14,540 nucleotides of DNA, taken from assembly GCA_900547015.1 (NCBI GenBank), contig URFD01000033.1, positions 1 to 14,540 of the forward strand, read 5' to 3'. Of this stretch, positions 7,101-13,873 are shown piece after piece (position 1 is the stretch's first letter; every line of letters begins with the position of its first letter). Source of the DNA: an uncultured Oscillospiraceae bacterium (GTDB lineage Bacteria; Bacillota; Clostridia; Oscillospirales; Ruminococcaceae). The notes below the pieces were generated by a model, which was not told where the DNA came from, ran no database searches, and saw only the letters and a list, made by a program, of their open reading frames with translations. Position numbers and translations under genes: made by a program.

Positions 7101-7342
7101 TGCTCGCCGCCCCCTTCCGATGCTTCCGAGGATGCCAGCCGAATCCCATGCTCCAAGAGGAGCTGACGCGCCTGCCGGGCATCTCCCTTCACCGTCAGCT
7201 GATAGCCGCAACCGCGTCGGGACGGGTTGTGGTCCCGGCTCGCCCATGCTGTATATCCATACCGCTCCAGCAGCCGCTGACCTCTAAGGGCATAGGTCAG
7301 CGAGCTGACCGAAAAGGCGGTCGTGTTGGTATTGCTGTTCAA
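7097..7342 (-). CDS. DUF3343, putative Se/S carrier-like protein
   Basis: 81 residues with a TTG start (7340-7342) and RBS AGGGGG 7 nt upstream. The fold pattern FSVSSLTYALRGQRLLERYGY followed by a single Cys45 in RRGCGYQL fits the DUF3343 family, described as putative selenium/sulfur carrier-like. The only Cys is a natural candidate for a persulfide or selenide carrier site. Its stop overlaps the start of the cysteine desulfurase by 4 nt, so the two are probably made together and may act as donor and acceptor. The small size and short motif leave some doubt about the family, but the neighbourhood supports it. It lies 61 bp after ispDF on the same strand, so co-transcription is likely. Confidence 0.75.
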   Translation of the reverse strand: MNSNTNTTAFSVSSLTYALRGQRLLERYGYTAWASRDHNPSRRGCGYQLTVKGDARQARQLLLEHGIRLASSEASEGGGEQ

Positions 7343-7403
7343 AGCGATTCCCCCTTTGATGATTCTTCCTCATCATTGTATGCAGGGGGTCGCCCGATTG
7401 TCC

Positions 7404-8606
7404 TCAGCGGGTCAGCAGGCAGACGCAGTGTGCGCTCATCCCTTCGCCCGTCCCGGTAAAGCCCAGCTTCTCCTCGGTCGTCGCCTTGACATTGACCTGA
7501 TCTGCCTGCACCTTGCAGACTGCGGCGATTCGCTCCTGCATCAGCGGGATATATTCCTTGAGCTTCGGCTGTTGTGCAATCACTGTGCAGTCCAGATTGC
7601 CGATTTGATAGCCCTGCTCCTCCACCAGTCTCACGACCTCGCGAAGCAGGAGCATACTGTCCGCTCCGGCATAGTTCGGGTCGGTATCCGGAAAATGCTT
7701 TCCGATATCTCCCAGCGCCGCCGCTCCCAAGATGGCATCCATCACGGCATGAACCAGCACATCCGCATCGGAATGTCCCAGAAGTCCCTTCTGCCACGGG
7801 ATTTCCACCCCGCCCAGAATCAGCTTGCGACCCTCCACCAGACGGTGGACATCATATCCGTGACCAATCCGCATCAGCGGCATCCTCTGTTTTTCCTGCT
7901 CCATCCTCGGTGCTTCTCCTTCCATCGATTCTGCAATCGCCTGCGCAATCACGATATCCTCCGGCGTGGTAATTTTGATATTGCGGTAGTCTCCTTGTGC
8001 CAGCCAGACTCGATGCCCCAAGTGCTCCATCAGCTGGCAGTCATCGGTAAAATCCAGACCCTCGGCCTGTGCCTGTTCTGCCGCACGGCGGTACAGCTGC
8101 GCGTGAAAAATCTGCGGAGTCTGGGTCAGATACAGCCGACTGCGGTCCGGCGTTGCTGCAATCGAGCCGTCGTCCGCCGCCTGCTTGATGGTGTCCTTCA
8201 CCGGAACAGCCGCCGTTGCTGCCTGATACTCCACCGCACTTTGCAGACAGCGGTCGATGAGCTGTCGGTCTGCAAAGGGTCTTGCACCATCGTGGATGAC
8301 AACATATTCCACCTGTTCGGACAGACAGCCGACCCCGTTGAGAACCGACTGCTGACGGGTATCTCCTCCCGCTGTCAGACAAAAATCCGGCAGGCGATAT
8401 TCCTGCTTCCAGCCTTCGAGCTGCTCAAACAGCTCCGGTCGGGCAACCACCACCATCTCCCGAATTTCCGGAATCGCCGCCAGCGCCCGAATCGAGCGCA
8501 CCAGCACCGGAACCCCATCGATTTTCAGGATTTGCTTGTTGACACCCTGCATCCGCTGTGCCATGCCTCCTGCGGCAATCACCGCACCTGCATAAACCTG
8601 ATTCAT
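7404..8606 (-). CDS. ispDF: Bifunctional IspD-IspF of the MEP isoprenoid pathway
   Basis: 400 residues, two enzymes in one chain. IspD (about 1-228) makes CDP-methylerythritol. It has the nucleotide-binding loop VIAAGGMAQRMQGVNKQ, HDGARPF (105-111), PVKDTI, LTQTPQ, DFTDD and ITTPED. A short linker (about 229-244) follows. IspF (245-400) makes the cyclodiphosphate. It has RIGHGYDVHRL (metal ligands Asp252 and His254), GLLGHSDADVLVHAVMDAILGAAALGDIGKHFPD (His286 in VHAV), and ATTEEKLGFTGTGEGMSA. All active-site motifs look intact. The ATG at 8604-8606 has AAAGG 9 nt upstream; an ATG three codons earlier (8615, AAGGGG spacing 5) is an alternative. The frame stays open to 8720, but that part crosses the SEDS terminator. 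IspE, which works between the two steps, is not in the window. A promoter is not clear. Confidence 0.93.
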   Translation of the reverse strand: MNQVYAGAVIAAGGMAQRMQGVNKQILKIDGVPVLVRSIRALAAIPEIREMVVVARPELFEQLEGWKQEYRLPDFCLTAGGDTRQQSVLNGVGCLSEQVEYVVIHDGARPFADRQLIDRCLQSAVEYQAATAAVPVKDTIKQAADDGSIAATPDRSRLYLTQTPQIFHAQLYRRAAEQAQAEGLDFTDDCQLMEHLGHRVWLAQGDYRNIKITTPEDIVIAQAIAESMEGEAPRMEQEKQRMPLMRIGHGYDVHRLVEGRKLILGGVEIPWQKGLLGHSDADVLVHAVMDAILGAAALGDIGKHFPDTDPNYAGADSMLLLREVVRLVEEQGYQIGNLDCTVIAQQPKLKEYIPLMQERIAAVCKVQADQVNVKATTEEKLGFTGTGEGMSAHCVCLLTR

Positions 8607-8681
8607 TTTTCCCATCCTTTCCCCTTGTGAGGATAGCATTTCTTTCTTTTGATTTATCTCTATTTTTGTAAAATATTTGAA

Positions 8682-8719
8682 AACAGAAAAGCAGGCTCCA
8701 GTCCTGCCGGAGCCTGCCA
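8682..8719 (-). terminator. Intrinsic terminator after the SEDS gene
   Basis: On the minus strand, GCAGGCTCC (8719-8711) and GGAGCCTGC (8701-8693) form a perfect 9-bp stem with a 9-nt loop, followed by TTTTCTGTTTT. It starts 8 nt after the SEDS stop at 8727 and separates that gene from ispDF. Confidence 0.9.
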
Positions 8720-8726
8720 AACCGCA

Positions 8727-9911
8727 TTATCCGAACAGCATATCCTTTCCACTGTGCAGATAGACGCTGAGCACCAGCCCGATTGCCAGATACAGCGTTC
8801 CCGTCGAGGTGCCGCCTGCCGACAAAAATGGGAGGGTGACGCCGATGACCGGCATGACGCCCAGATTCATACCGATATTGATGGTGATTTGAACCGCAAA
8901 CATGGCAAAGACACCCACGCAGATGAAGCGTCCCAAATCATCCTTGGCACGCAGCCCGTTGCTCAGGATACGCAGGCACAAAAATCCCAGCGCCGCCAGC
9001 ACCGCCAGACACCCGATAAAGCCGACCGCTTCCCCGATGTAGGAGAAGATGGAGTCGTTGTACACCTCCGGCACATAGCGGAACTGTCCGGTTTCCATAA
9101 AGATGCCGTTGCCCCAAACCCCGCCGTTGCCAATAGCGATGATGCCGCGGTCCTGCTGCCATCGGATGGACTCGTCCACCATCTCCGGATGCAGGATGGC
9201 AAGGATTCGGTTTTTCTTGTCGTCGTCCAAAATATAGTTCCACACCACCAGCGTGACCGGCGGAATCATCGCCGCACCCGGCAGGATGTATTTCCACGAA
9301 AGCCCCGCTACAAACAGCATACTCAAAAAGATGATTGCCATGACAAGCCCTGTGCCGTCGTCTCCCTGTAGGTGGATGATGGCGCACGGCAGCAGTCCGT
9401 GCAGGCACAGCGGAATCAGCTGTTTGAGCTCATTCATGTGGTCCTTGACCTTGGACAGGTGATAGGCAAAGGTGATGATAAAGGAAATCTTGAGCAGCTC
9501 GGACGGCTGAAAGCTCATGGAGGTAAAGGGGATGGGCAGCCATGCCTTGTCATCGACATAATCCAGACGCTGGATTCCGAACGGAAATACCAGAAGCGAC
9601 AGACCATAGCAAACCGCACTGTGCAGCTTCCACATCCGCGCCATCGAGTGATAATCCAGATTGGACATCCCGATTGCCGCGGCAAGCCCGCACAGCGCCA
9701 TGGCAGGCTGCACCAGAACGGTGTTGATTCTGCCAATCTCCCCGTTGAGATACAGGCTGTAAATCAGCAGGGTGCTGAACACGGACAGGGAAATACAGCA
9801 AACCAGCAGCAGCCGGTCAGTCTCCCTGATATATCTGCCCACGGTAGAACAAACTGTTTTGATCATGATTGAAAAAAGCCTTTCTTTGTTGAAATCTGTG
9901 GAAAAACCCAC
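8727..9911 (-). CDS. SEDS-family peptidoglycan glycosyltransferase (RodA/FtsW/SpoVE type)
   Basis: 394 residues from GTG 9911, or 379 from ATG 9866. About ten hydrophobic segments fill the chain, starting at about residue 34. SEDS landmarks are present: FQPSELLKI (134-142), QGDDGTGLVM (182-191), IAIGNGGVWGNG (258-269), the putative catalytic Asp286 in VYNDSIFSYIGEAVGFIG, and NLGVMPVIGVTLPFLSAGGTS (349-369). Family members polymerise lipid II into glycan strands with a class B PBP, none of which is encoded here. Several usually fixed positions differ (IGEA for IxEE, SAGG for SYGG), so this is a divergent member and RodA, FtsW or SpoVE cannot be chosen. GTG 9911 has AAGAAGG 7 nt upstream, a very good RBS; ATG 9866 has AAAGG at 12 nt. 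The gene has its own promoter and terminator. Confidence 0.87.
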   Translation of the reverse strand: MGFSTDFNKERLFSIMIKTVCSTVGRYIRETDRLLLVCCISLSVFSTLLIYSLYLNGEIGRINTVLVQPAMALCGLAAAIGMSNLDYHSMARMWKLHSAVCYGLSLLVFPFGIQRLDYVDDKAWLPIPFTSMSFQPSELLKISFIITFAYHLSKVKDHMNELKQLIPLCLHGLLPCAIIHLQGDDGTGLVMAIIFLSMLFVAGLSWKYILPGAAMIPPVTLVVWNYILDDDKKNRILAILHPEMVDESIRWQQDRGIIAIGNGGVWGNGIFMETGQFRYVPEVYNDSIFSYIGEAVGFIGCLAVLAALGFLCLRILSNGLRAKDDLGRFICVGVFAMFAVQITINIGMNLGVMPVIGVTLPFLSAGGTSTGTLYLAIGLVLSVYLHSGKDMLFG

Positions 9912-9925
9912 TGCAAGACCTTCTT

Positions 9926-9954
9926 ATTATATTATGAATCCCGGCACGATTCAA
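9926..9954 (-). promoter_or_regulatory. Promoter of the SEDS gene
   Basis: On the minus strand TTGAAT (9954-9949), a 17-nt spacer and a perfect TATAAT (9931-9926) are present. A second candidate overlaps: a perfect TTGACA (9978-9973), an 18-nt spacer and TTGAAT (9954-9949) as -10. The first would start the RNA near 9919-9920, inside the RBS of the GTG start; the second would start near 9942 and keep that RBS in the leader. Confidence 0.6.
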
Positions 9955-10072
9955 CCGCAAATCCATGAATATTGTCAAAGTTTTTCCGTTCCCTTCTCTC
10001 CGGCTAGTTTTCCTGTCAAAAAAATAACCGGCAAAGATTCAGACTGTCCCTCTTTCGTCATCGGGAAAATTA

Positions 10073-10081
10073 TGATATACT
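10073..10081 (+). promoter_or_regulatory. Extended -10 promoter of fhs
   Basis: TG (10073-10074), one base and TATACT (10076-10081) form an extended -10 element. The -35 position with a 17-nt spacer (10053-10058, TTTCGT) is poor. Transcription should start near 10088, leaving a leader of about 155 nt before fhs. Bases 9979-10050, between this and the divergent SEDS promoter, show no clear feature. Confidence 0.55.
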
Positions 10082-10094
10082 AAAAATGCGAATT

Positions 10095-10213
10095 GTATGA
10101 CCCTGCTTTCTGAGAGGTCATACCTCTGCGGCAGGTACCTGTTCTCACACAGCTGTCCTGTCACTCTGTTTTTTTGTTTCCCGGCAGGATTCTTGCGAAA
10201 CATCCGCGCCGGG
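10095..10213 (+). promoter_or_regulatory. Multi-hairpin leader of fhs, candidate RNA regulator
   Basis: Three structured parts are visible. First, GTATGACC (10095-10102) pairs perfectly with GGTCATAC (10116-10123). This competes with a second pairing, GAGGT (10114-10118) with ACCTC (10122-10126). Second, CAGGTACCTG (10132-10141) is self-complementary, and GGCAGG upstream can pair with CCTGTC (10157-10162), some 7 nt before a T7 tract (10169-10175). Third, CCCGGC (10180-10185) pairs with GCCGGG (10208-10213), with inner GGAT (10187-10190) and ATCC (10202-10205), before a second T-rich tract (10219-10230). Competing stems plus T-tracts suggest attenuation. It does not match THF, ZTP or T-box motifs as I know them. 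Confidence 0.45.
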
Positions 10214-10244
10214 ACACAGTATTATTTTTTGGGAGGAATGAACC

Positions 10245-11912
10245 ATGCTTACAGACATCGAAATCGCGCAGCAGTGCAAGATGAAACCCATCACTGAAAT
10301 CGCTGCCCAGTTGGGCATCCAGCCTCAGGAGCTGGAACCATACGGCCACTACAAGGCAAAGGTCTCTGATGAGCTGGCTGACCGCCTGGCTGACCGTCCA
10401 AACGGCAAGCTGGTGCTGGTCACTGCAATCAACCCAACCCCTGCCGGCGAAGGCAAGACCACCACAACCGTTGGTCTGGGTCAGGCGATGCAGAAAATCG
10501 GCAAAAATGCCATCATCGCTCTGCGTGAGCCTTCCCTCGGCCCGGTATTCGGCATCAAAGGCGGCGCTGCCGGCGGCGGCTTTGCACAGGTTGTTCCAAT
10601 GGAGGACATCAACCTGCACTTCACCGGCGATATGCACGCCATCACCGCAGCCAACAACCTGCTCTGTGCCATTCTGGACAACTCCCTGCAACAGGGCAAC
10701 CCGCTGAACATCGACCCTCGCCGCGTGATGTTCAAGCGCTGCATGGACATGAATGACCGTTCGCTTCGTTTCATCAATGTCGGTCTGGGCGGCAAAGCCA
10801 ACGGCGTTCCCCGTGAGGACAACTTCCAGATTACCGTTGCCAGCGAGGTTATGGCAATTCTCTGTCTGGCTGCTGACATCGATGACCTCAAGGAGCGTCT
10901 GGGCAACATTCTGGTTGCTTACACCTATGACAACCAGCCGGTTTATGCCAAGGACCTGAAGGTCAACGGCTCGATGGCGGTCCTGCTCAAGGATGCAATC
11001 AAGCCAAATCTGGTGCAGACTCTGGAAAACACCCCTGCTCTGATGCACGGCGGCCCATTCGCCAATATTGCACACGGCTGCAACTCGGTGCGTGCGACCA
11101 AGCTCGCACTCAAGCTCGCTGACTACACCATCACCGAGGCAGGCTTCGGCTCCGACCTCGGCGCTGAAAAATTCCTCGACATCAAGTGCCGCTATGCCGG
11201 ACTGGCTCCATCCGCAATCGTTGTGGTTGCCACCCTGCGCGCACTCAAATACAACGGCGGCGTACCAAAGGCTGATACTGCCAAAACAAATGTCGAAGCA
11301 GTCAAGGCCGGTCTGTGCAATCTGGCTGCTCATGTTGAAAACATGAAGAAATTCGGCGTTCCGGTCGTTGTTGCCATCAACCACTTCCTCACCGATGCCG
11401 ACGAGGAAATCGAGGTTCTGGAAAACTACTGCCGCGAAAACGACGTTGAGTTTGCTCTCTCCGATGTCTTTGCCAAGGGCGGCGAAGGCGGCATCGAGCT
11501 GGCTCATAAGGTCGTAAAGGCCTGCGAAAAACCTGCAAACTTTGCTCCAATCTACGACACCGCTCTGCCAATCAAGGAGAAGATTGAAACCATCGCCAAG
11601 ACCATTTACGGTGCTGACGGTGTGACCTACTCCTCCGAAGCCAACAAGGCCATCGCAGAAATCGAGAAGCTCGGCAAGGACAAGCTGCCGATCTGTATGG
11701 CAAAAACCCAGTACTCTCTCTCGGACGACGCTGCCAAGCTGGGCCGTCCGACCGGATTTAAAATCAATGTCCGCGACGTCAAGCTGTCTGCCGGCGCCGG
11801 ATTCATCGTTGCTCTTGCCGGCACCATCATGACCATGCCGGGTCTGGGCAAAGACCCCGCTGCTTACCGCATCGACATCGATGCCGACGGCAACATTCAG
11901 GGCCTGTTCTAA
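10245..11912 (+). CDS. fhs: Formate-tetrahydrofolate ligase
   Basis: 555 residues, the normal length for the family. It joins formate to tetrahydrofolate using ATP to give 10-formyl-THF, for purine and formyl-Met synthesis and, in acetogens, the methyl branch of the Wood-Ljungdahl pathway. Visible motifs are the ATP-binding loop INPTPAGEGKTTTTVGLGQ (about 62-80), REPSLGPVFGIKGGAAGGG, the LHFTGDMHAITAANNLL stretch, FGSDLGAEKFLDIKC, and the C-terminal MTMPGLGKDPAAYRIDID. The ATG at 10245 has GGAGG 8 nt upstream. It stands alone between a structured leader and a strong hairpin. Proline codons lean to CCA and CCT much more than in neighbours such as tsaB, consistent with high expression. No other folate gene is in the window. 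Confidence 0.97.
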   Translation: MLTDIEIAQQCKMKPITEIAAQLGIQPQELEPYGHYKAKVSDELADRLADRPNGKLVLVTAINPTPAGEGKTTTTVGLGQAMQKIGKNAIIALREPSLGPVFGIKGGAAGGGFAQVVPMEDINLHFTGDMHAITAANNLLCAILDNSLQQGNPLNIDPRRVMFKRCMDMNDRSLRFINVGLGGKANGVPREDNFQITVASEVMAILCLAADIDDLKERLGNILVAYTYDNQPVYAKDLKVNGSMAVLLKDAIKPNLVQTLENTPALMHGGPFANIAHGCNSVRATKLALKLADYTITEAGFGSDLGAEKFLDIKCRYAGLAPSAIVVVATLRALKYNGGVPKADTAKTNVEAVKAGLCNLAAHVENMKKFGVPVVVAINHFLTDADEEIEVLENYCRENDVEFALSDVFAKGGEGGIELAHKVVKACEKPANFAPIYDTALPIKEKIETIAKTIYGADGVTYSSEANKAIAEIEKLGKDKLPICMAKTQYSLSDDAAKLGRPTGFKINVRDVKLSAGAGFIVALAGTIMTMPGLGKDPAAYRIDIDADGNIQGLF

Positions 11913-11929
11913 ATCCAGTTTTTTCTTTG

Positions 11930-11970
11930 AGGGAGACCTTCCGTCCGGAGGGTCTCCCTTCAGGATATTT
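11930..11970 (+). terminator. Strong hairpin after fhs, probable terminator
   Basis: AGGGAGACC (11930-11938) pairs with GGTCTCCCT (11951-11959). The stem continues inward through TTCC/GGAG to a GTCC tetraloop, about 13 bp in all including one G-U pair. The tail (TTCAGGATATTTT) is only partly T-rich, so termination may be incomplete. It lies 17 nt past the fhs stop. Confidence 0.65.
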
Positions 11971-11973
11971 TCC

Positions 11974-11996
11974 GGCACAAAGAAGGTCTTTGTGCC
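11974..11996 (+). other. Second hairpin between fhs and tsaE
   Basis: GGCACAAAGA (11974-11983) and TCTTTGTGCC (11987-11996) form a perfect 10-bp stem with the 3-nt loop AGG. It follows the fhs hairpin by 14 nt and precedes the tsaE start by 38 nt. No U-run follows. It may back up termination or stabilise the 5' end of a processed tsaE mRNA. Confidence 0.6.
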
Positions 11997-12034
11997 CGTT
12001 ATGTTAGATTTTCCGATCTGCGGAGGGATCCCCT

Positions 12035-12481
12035 TTGAAACAATATCTCAGTCACAGTACCGAAGAAACAGAACAAATCGCTGCCGATTTTGCCGCCGGG
12101 CTGCACAGCGGCGATGTGATTGCCTATCGCGGCCCGATGGGAGCCGGCAAAACTGCCTTCACCCGAGGGCTCTGCCGGGGACTTGGGCTTGCGGACCATG
12201 TCTCCAGCCCTACCTTTGCGCTGGTGCATCAATATGGAAACGGCAGTCGTGCCCTGTATCACTTCGATATGTATCGGGTCGAAACCTTTGACGACCTGTA
12301 TTCCACCGGATTTTTTGATTATCTGGATTACGGCGGCATCCTCGCCATCGAATGGAGCGAAAACATCGAGGCGGTCCTGCCCGAAAACACCATCACGGTT
12401 GAAATCCGAAAGGTGGAAGCCGACCCGGATGCCCGCGAAATTTTGATTTTCACACCTTCTGAAAGGGGATTTTCGTCTTGA
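12035..12481 (+). CDS. tsaE: TsaE, ATPase of tRNA t6A synthesis
   Basis: 148 residues from TTG (12035-12037), with RBS GGAGGG 7 nt upstream. The P-loop is GPMGAGKT (33-40), followed by TRGLCRGLG. Further family landmarks are SSPTFALVHQY, the YHFDMYR block (about 75-81) and AIEWSENI. TsaE works with TsaB and TsaD in the bacterial complex that puts threonylcarbamoyl on A37 of ANN-reading tRNAs, and its ATPase resets the complex. Its stop overlaps the tsaB start in a TTGA, so the two are translationally coupled. tsaD is not in the window. The length is usual for the family. Confidence 0.95.
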   Translation: MKQYLSHSTEETEQIAADFAAGLHSGDVIAYRGPMGAGKTAFTRGLCRGLGLADHVSSPTFALVHQYGNGSRALYHFDMYRVETFDDLYSTGFFDYLDYGGILAIEWSENIEAVLPENTITVEIRKVEADPDAREILIFTPSERGFSS

Positions 12482-13209
12482 TTATCTTTGCCATGGATAC
12501 CTCGGCAGCTGCTGCATCCTGCGCTCTGCTGGAGGATGACCGCCCGATTGCCCAGTTTTATACCGACGCGCACCTGACCCACAGCCAGACCATCATGCCG
12601 ATGGTGGAGTCGCTGTTCTCGTGCAGCCAGCTGGCAACCTCGGATGTGGACCTCTTTGCCGTCTCGGTCGGCCCCGGCTCCTTCACCGGTCTGCGGATCG
12701 GTGTCGCTGCCGTCAAGGGAATGGCACAGGTGCTGGACAAGCCCTGCGCTCCGGTTTCCGCTTTGGAGGGCCTTGCCTTCAATCTCAGCGACCGAACCGG
12801 CATCCTCTGCCCTGCTCTGGATGCACGCTGCGGTCAGGTCTATACTGCGTGGTTTGATGCGGACCATGGAATGAAGCGTCTGCACGAGGACTGCGCGCTG
12901 ATGACAGAGGATTTGTGCCACCAGCTGGCAGCCCTGCCGCCGGAATTGCCCATTACCCTGCTCGGGGATGGCGCTCATCTGGTTCTGAGCCGGATGGAAG
13001 AGCTGTACCCGCAGCGCCGTCTGCTGTTGCCCGGAAAGCACCTGCTGCTCCAGCACGCACACGGAGTCGGACTTGCCGCTCTGCACGGCATCCAAAACGG
13101 CACCCTGCAAACGGTCAGCCCGCAGCAGCTGGTACCGGTCTACCTCAAGCTCCCACAGGCACAGCGGGAGCTGCAAATGAAACTCTCGCTCAAAAAGACA
13201 GAACAATAA
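12478..13209 (+). CDS. tsaB: TsaB, TsaD partner in tRNA t6A synthesis
   Basis: 243 residues from TTG (12478-12480), overlapping the tsaE stop by 4 nt, with AAAGGGG 9 nt upstream. It has an actin-like (ASKHA) fold. The start IIFAMDTSAAAASCAL is the first phosphate-loop strand, and the family hallmark is SVGPGSFTGLRIGVAAVKGMA (about 63-83). LCPALDARCGQVYTAW follows. TsaB is a non-catalytic platform that binds TsaD and TsaE. Downstream, the usual Firmicutes neighbours rimI and tsaD are absent; rpiB follows after 27 bp on the same strand. Confidence 0.95.
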   Translation: MIIFAMDTSAAAASCALLEDDRPIAQFYTDAHLTHSQTIMPMVESLFSCSQLATSDVDLFAVSVGPGSFTGLRIGVAAVKGMAQVLDKPCAPVSALEGLAFNLSDRTGILCPALDARCGQVYTAWFDADHGMKRLHEDCALMTEDLCHQLAALPPELPITLLGDGAHLVLSRMEELYPQRRLLLPGKHLLLQHAHGVGLAALHGIQNGTLQTVSPQQLVPVYLKLPQAQRELQMKLSLKKTEQ

Positions 13210-13236
13210 TAAATGGATTTACAGGAGGATACTACT

Positions 13237-13683
13237 ATGCTCGTAATTGGTTGTGACCACGGAGGCTTCCTGCTCAAGCAAGAAATCATCAAACATCTTC
13301 AGCAGCGCGGAACCGAATTTGTTGACGTCGGCTGCTACGACGAAAACTCGGTGGACTATCCGGATGTTGCCAAAGCTGCCTGCGACAAAATTGTCAGCGG
13401 CGAATGTGAAAACGGCATCCTGATCTGCGGCACCGGCATCGGCATTTCCATGGCTGCCAACAAGGTCAAGGGAATCCGCGCAGCCTGCTGCTCCGACTGC
13501 TTCAGCGCAAAATTCACCCGTCTGCACAATGATGCCAATGTTCTCTGCTTCGGTGGCCGTGTTGTTGGCGCAGGTCTTGCCTGCATGATGGTTGACGCTT
13601 TCCTCGACACTGCTTTTGAGGGCGGACGCCACCAGCGCAGAGTGGACAAGATTCTGGCTCTGGAAGAAAATTTTGGCAAATAA
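13237..13683 (+). CDS. rpiB: Ribose-5-phosphate isomerase B
   Basis: 148 residues. It interconverts ribose-5-phosphate and ribulose-5-phosphate in the pentose phosphate pathway. Motifs are CDHGG (6-10), DYPDVAKAAC, GILICGTGIGISMAANKVKGIRAA with the catalytic Cys64, and LHNDANVLCFGGRVVG (96-111). The ATG at 13237 has AGGAGG 8 nt upstream; a start eight codons earlier (13213) is open but lacks an RBS and family residues. It lies 27 bp after tsaB, so it is probably part of that operon. I see no convincing terminator after it, only a weak 5-bp stem (13684-13697). RpiB-like proteins can also be sugar isomerases (LacAB, allose), but the Cys and HND motifs fit RpiB. Confidence 0.93.
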   Translation: MLVIGCDHGGFLLKQEIIKHLQQRGTEFVDVGCYDENSVDYPDVAKAACDKIVSGECENGILICGTGIGISMAANKVKGIRAACCSDCFSAKFTRLHNDANVLCFGGRVVGAGLACMMVDAFLDTAFEGGRHQRRVDKILALEENFGK

Positions 13684-13753
13684 ACCAATTTCTTGGTGAG
13701 ATTTCAGTAAATTGCCGATTTTCCGTTTTTGTCAAAAAATATGCAAAAAAACA

Positions 13754-13782
13754 TTTTCTTATTTCCCCGTTTGTTGTAAAAT
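13754..13782 (+). promoter_or_regulatory. Possible promoter of upp
   Basis: TAAAAT (13777-13782) is a plausible -10, but the -35 position (13754-13759, TTTTCT, spacer 17) is weak. The AT-rich stretch around it (13730-13800) fits a promoter region. Predicted start is near 13789, leaving a leader of about 85 nt before upp. Confidence 0.4.
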
Positions 13783-13807
13783 AGAAGTATAGGCAAACTG
13801 CCTGTCT

Positions 13808-13833
13808 GCGCCGCCGGAATCCAGCCGCGGCGT
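13808..13833 (+). other. GC-rich hairpin in the upp leader
   Basis: CGCCGC (13809-13814) pairs perfectly with GCGGCG (13827-13832). A flanking G-U pair and an inner GG/CC give a compact stem-loop. No T-tract follows, so it is not a terminator. It may control or stabilise upp mRNA. Its loop contains AATCCAG but not the rest of a PyrR-binding loop. Confidence 0.5.
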
Positions 13834-13873
13834 CATCTTCATTCTATATTATAAACGAAAGGATTCGATTATT

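Noticed and set aside
8944..8962. TGGCACG followed by TTGC, resembling a sigma-54 -24/-12 promoter
   Set aside because: The GG-to-GC spacing is three bases too long, and it lies inside the SEDS coding region on the non-coding strand.
10127..10142. GCGGCAGGTACCTG in the fhs leader as a T-box
   Set aside because: It lacks the AGGGTGGNACCGCG core and a specifier stem; fhs is also not a usual T-box target.
10161..11978. 605-codon minus-strand open frame opposite fhs
   Set aside because: It is a long antisense shadow of a codon-biased gene, without a recognisable domain; fhs itself is certain.
13808..13833. AATCCAG in the upp leader loop as a PyrR-binding site
   Set aside because: The GAGAGG part of the PyrR loop and the purine-rich bulge are missing, so the likeness is only partial.
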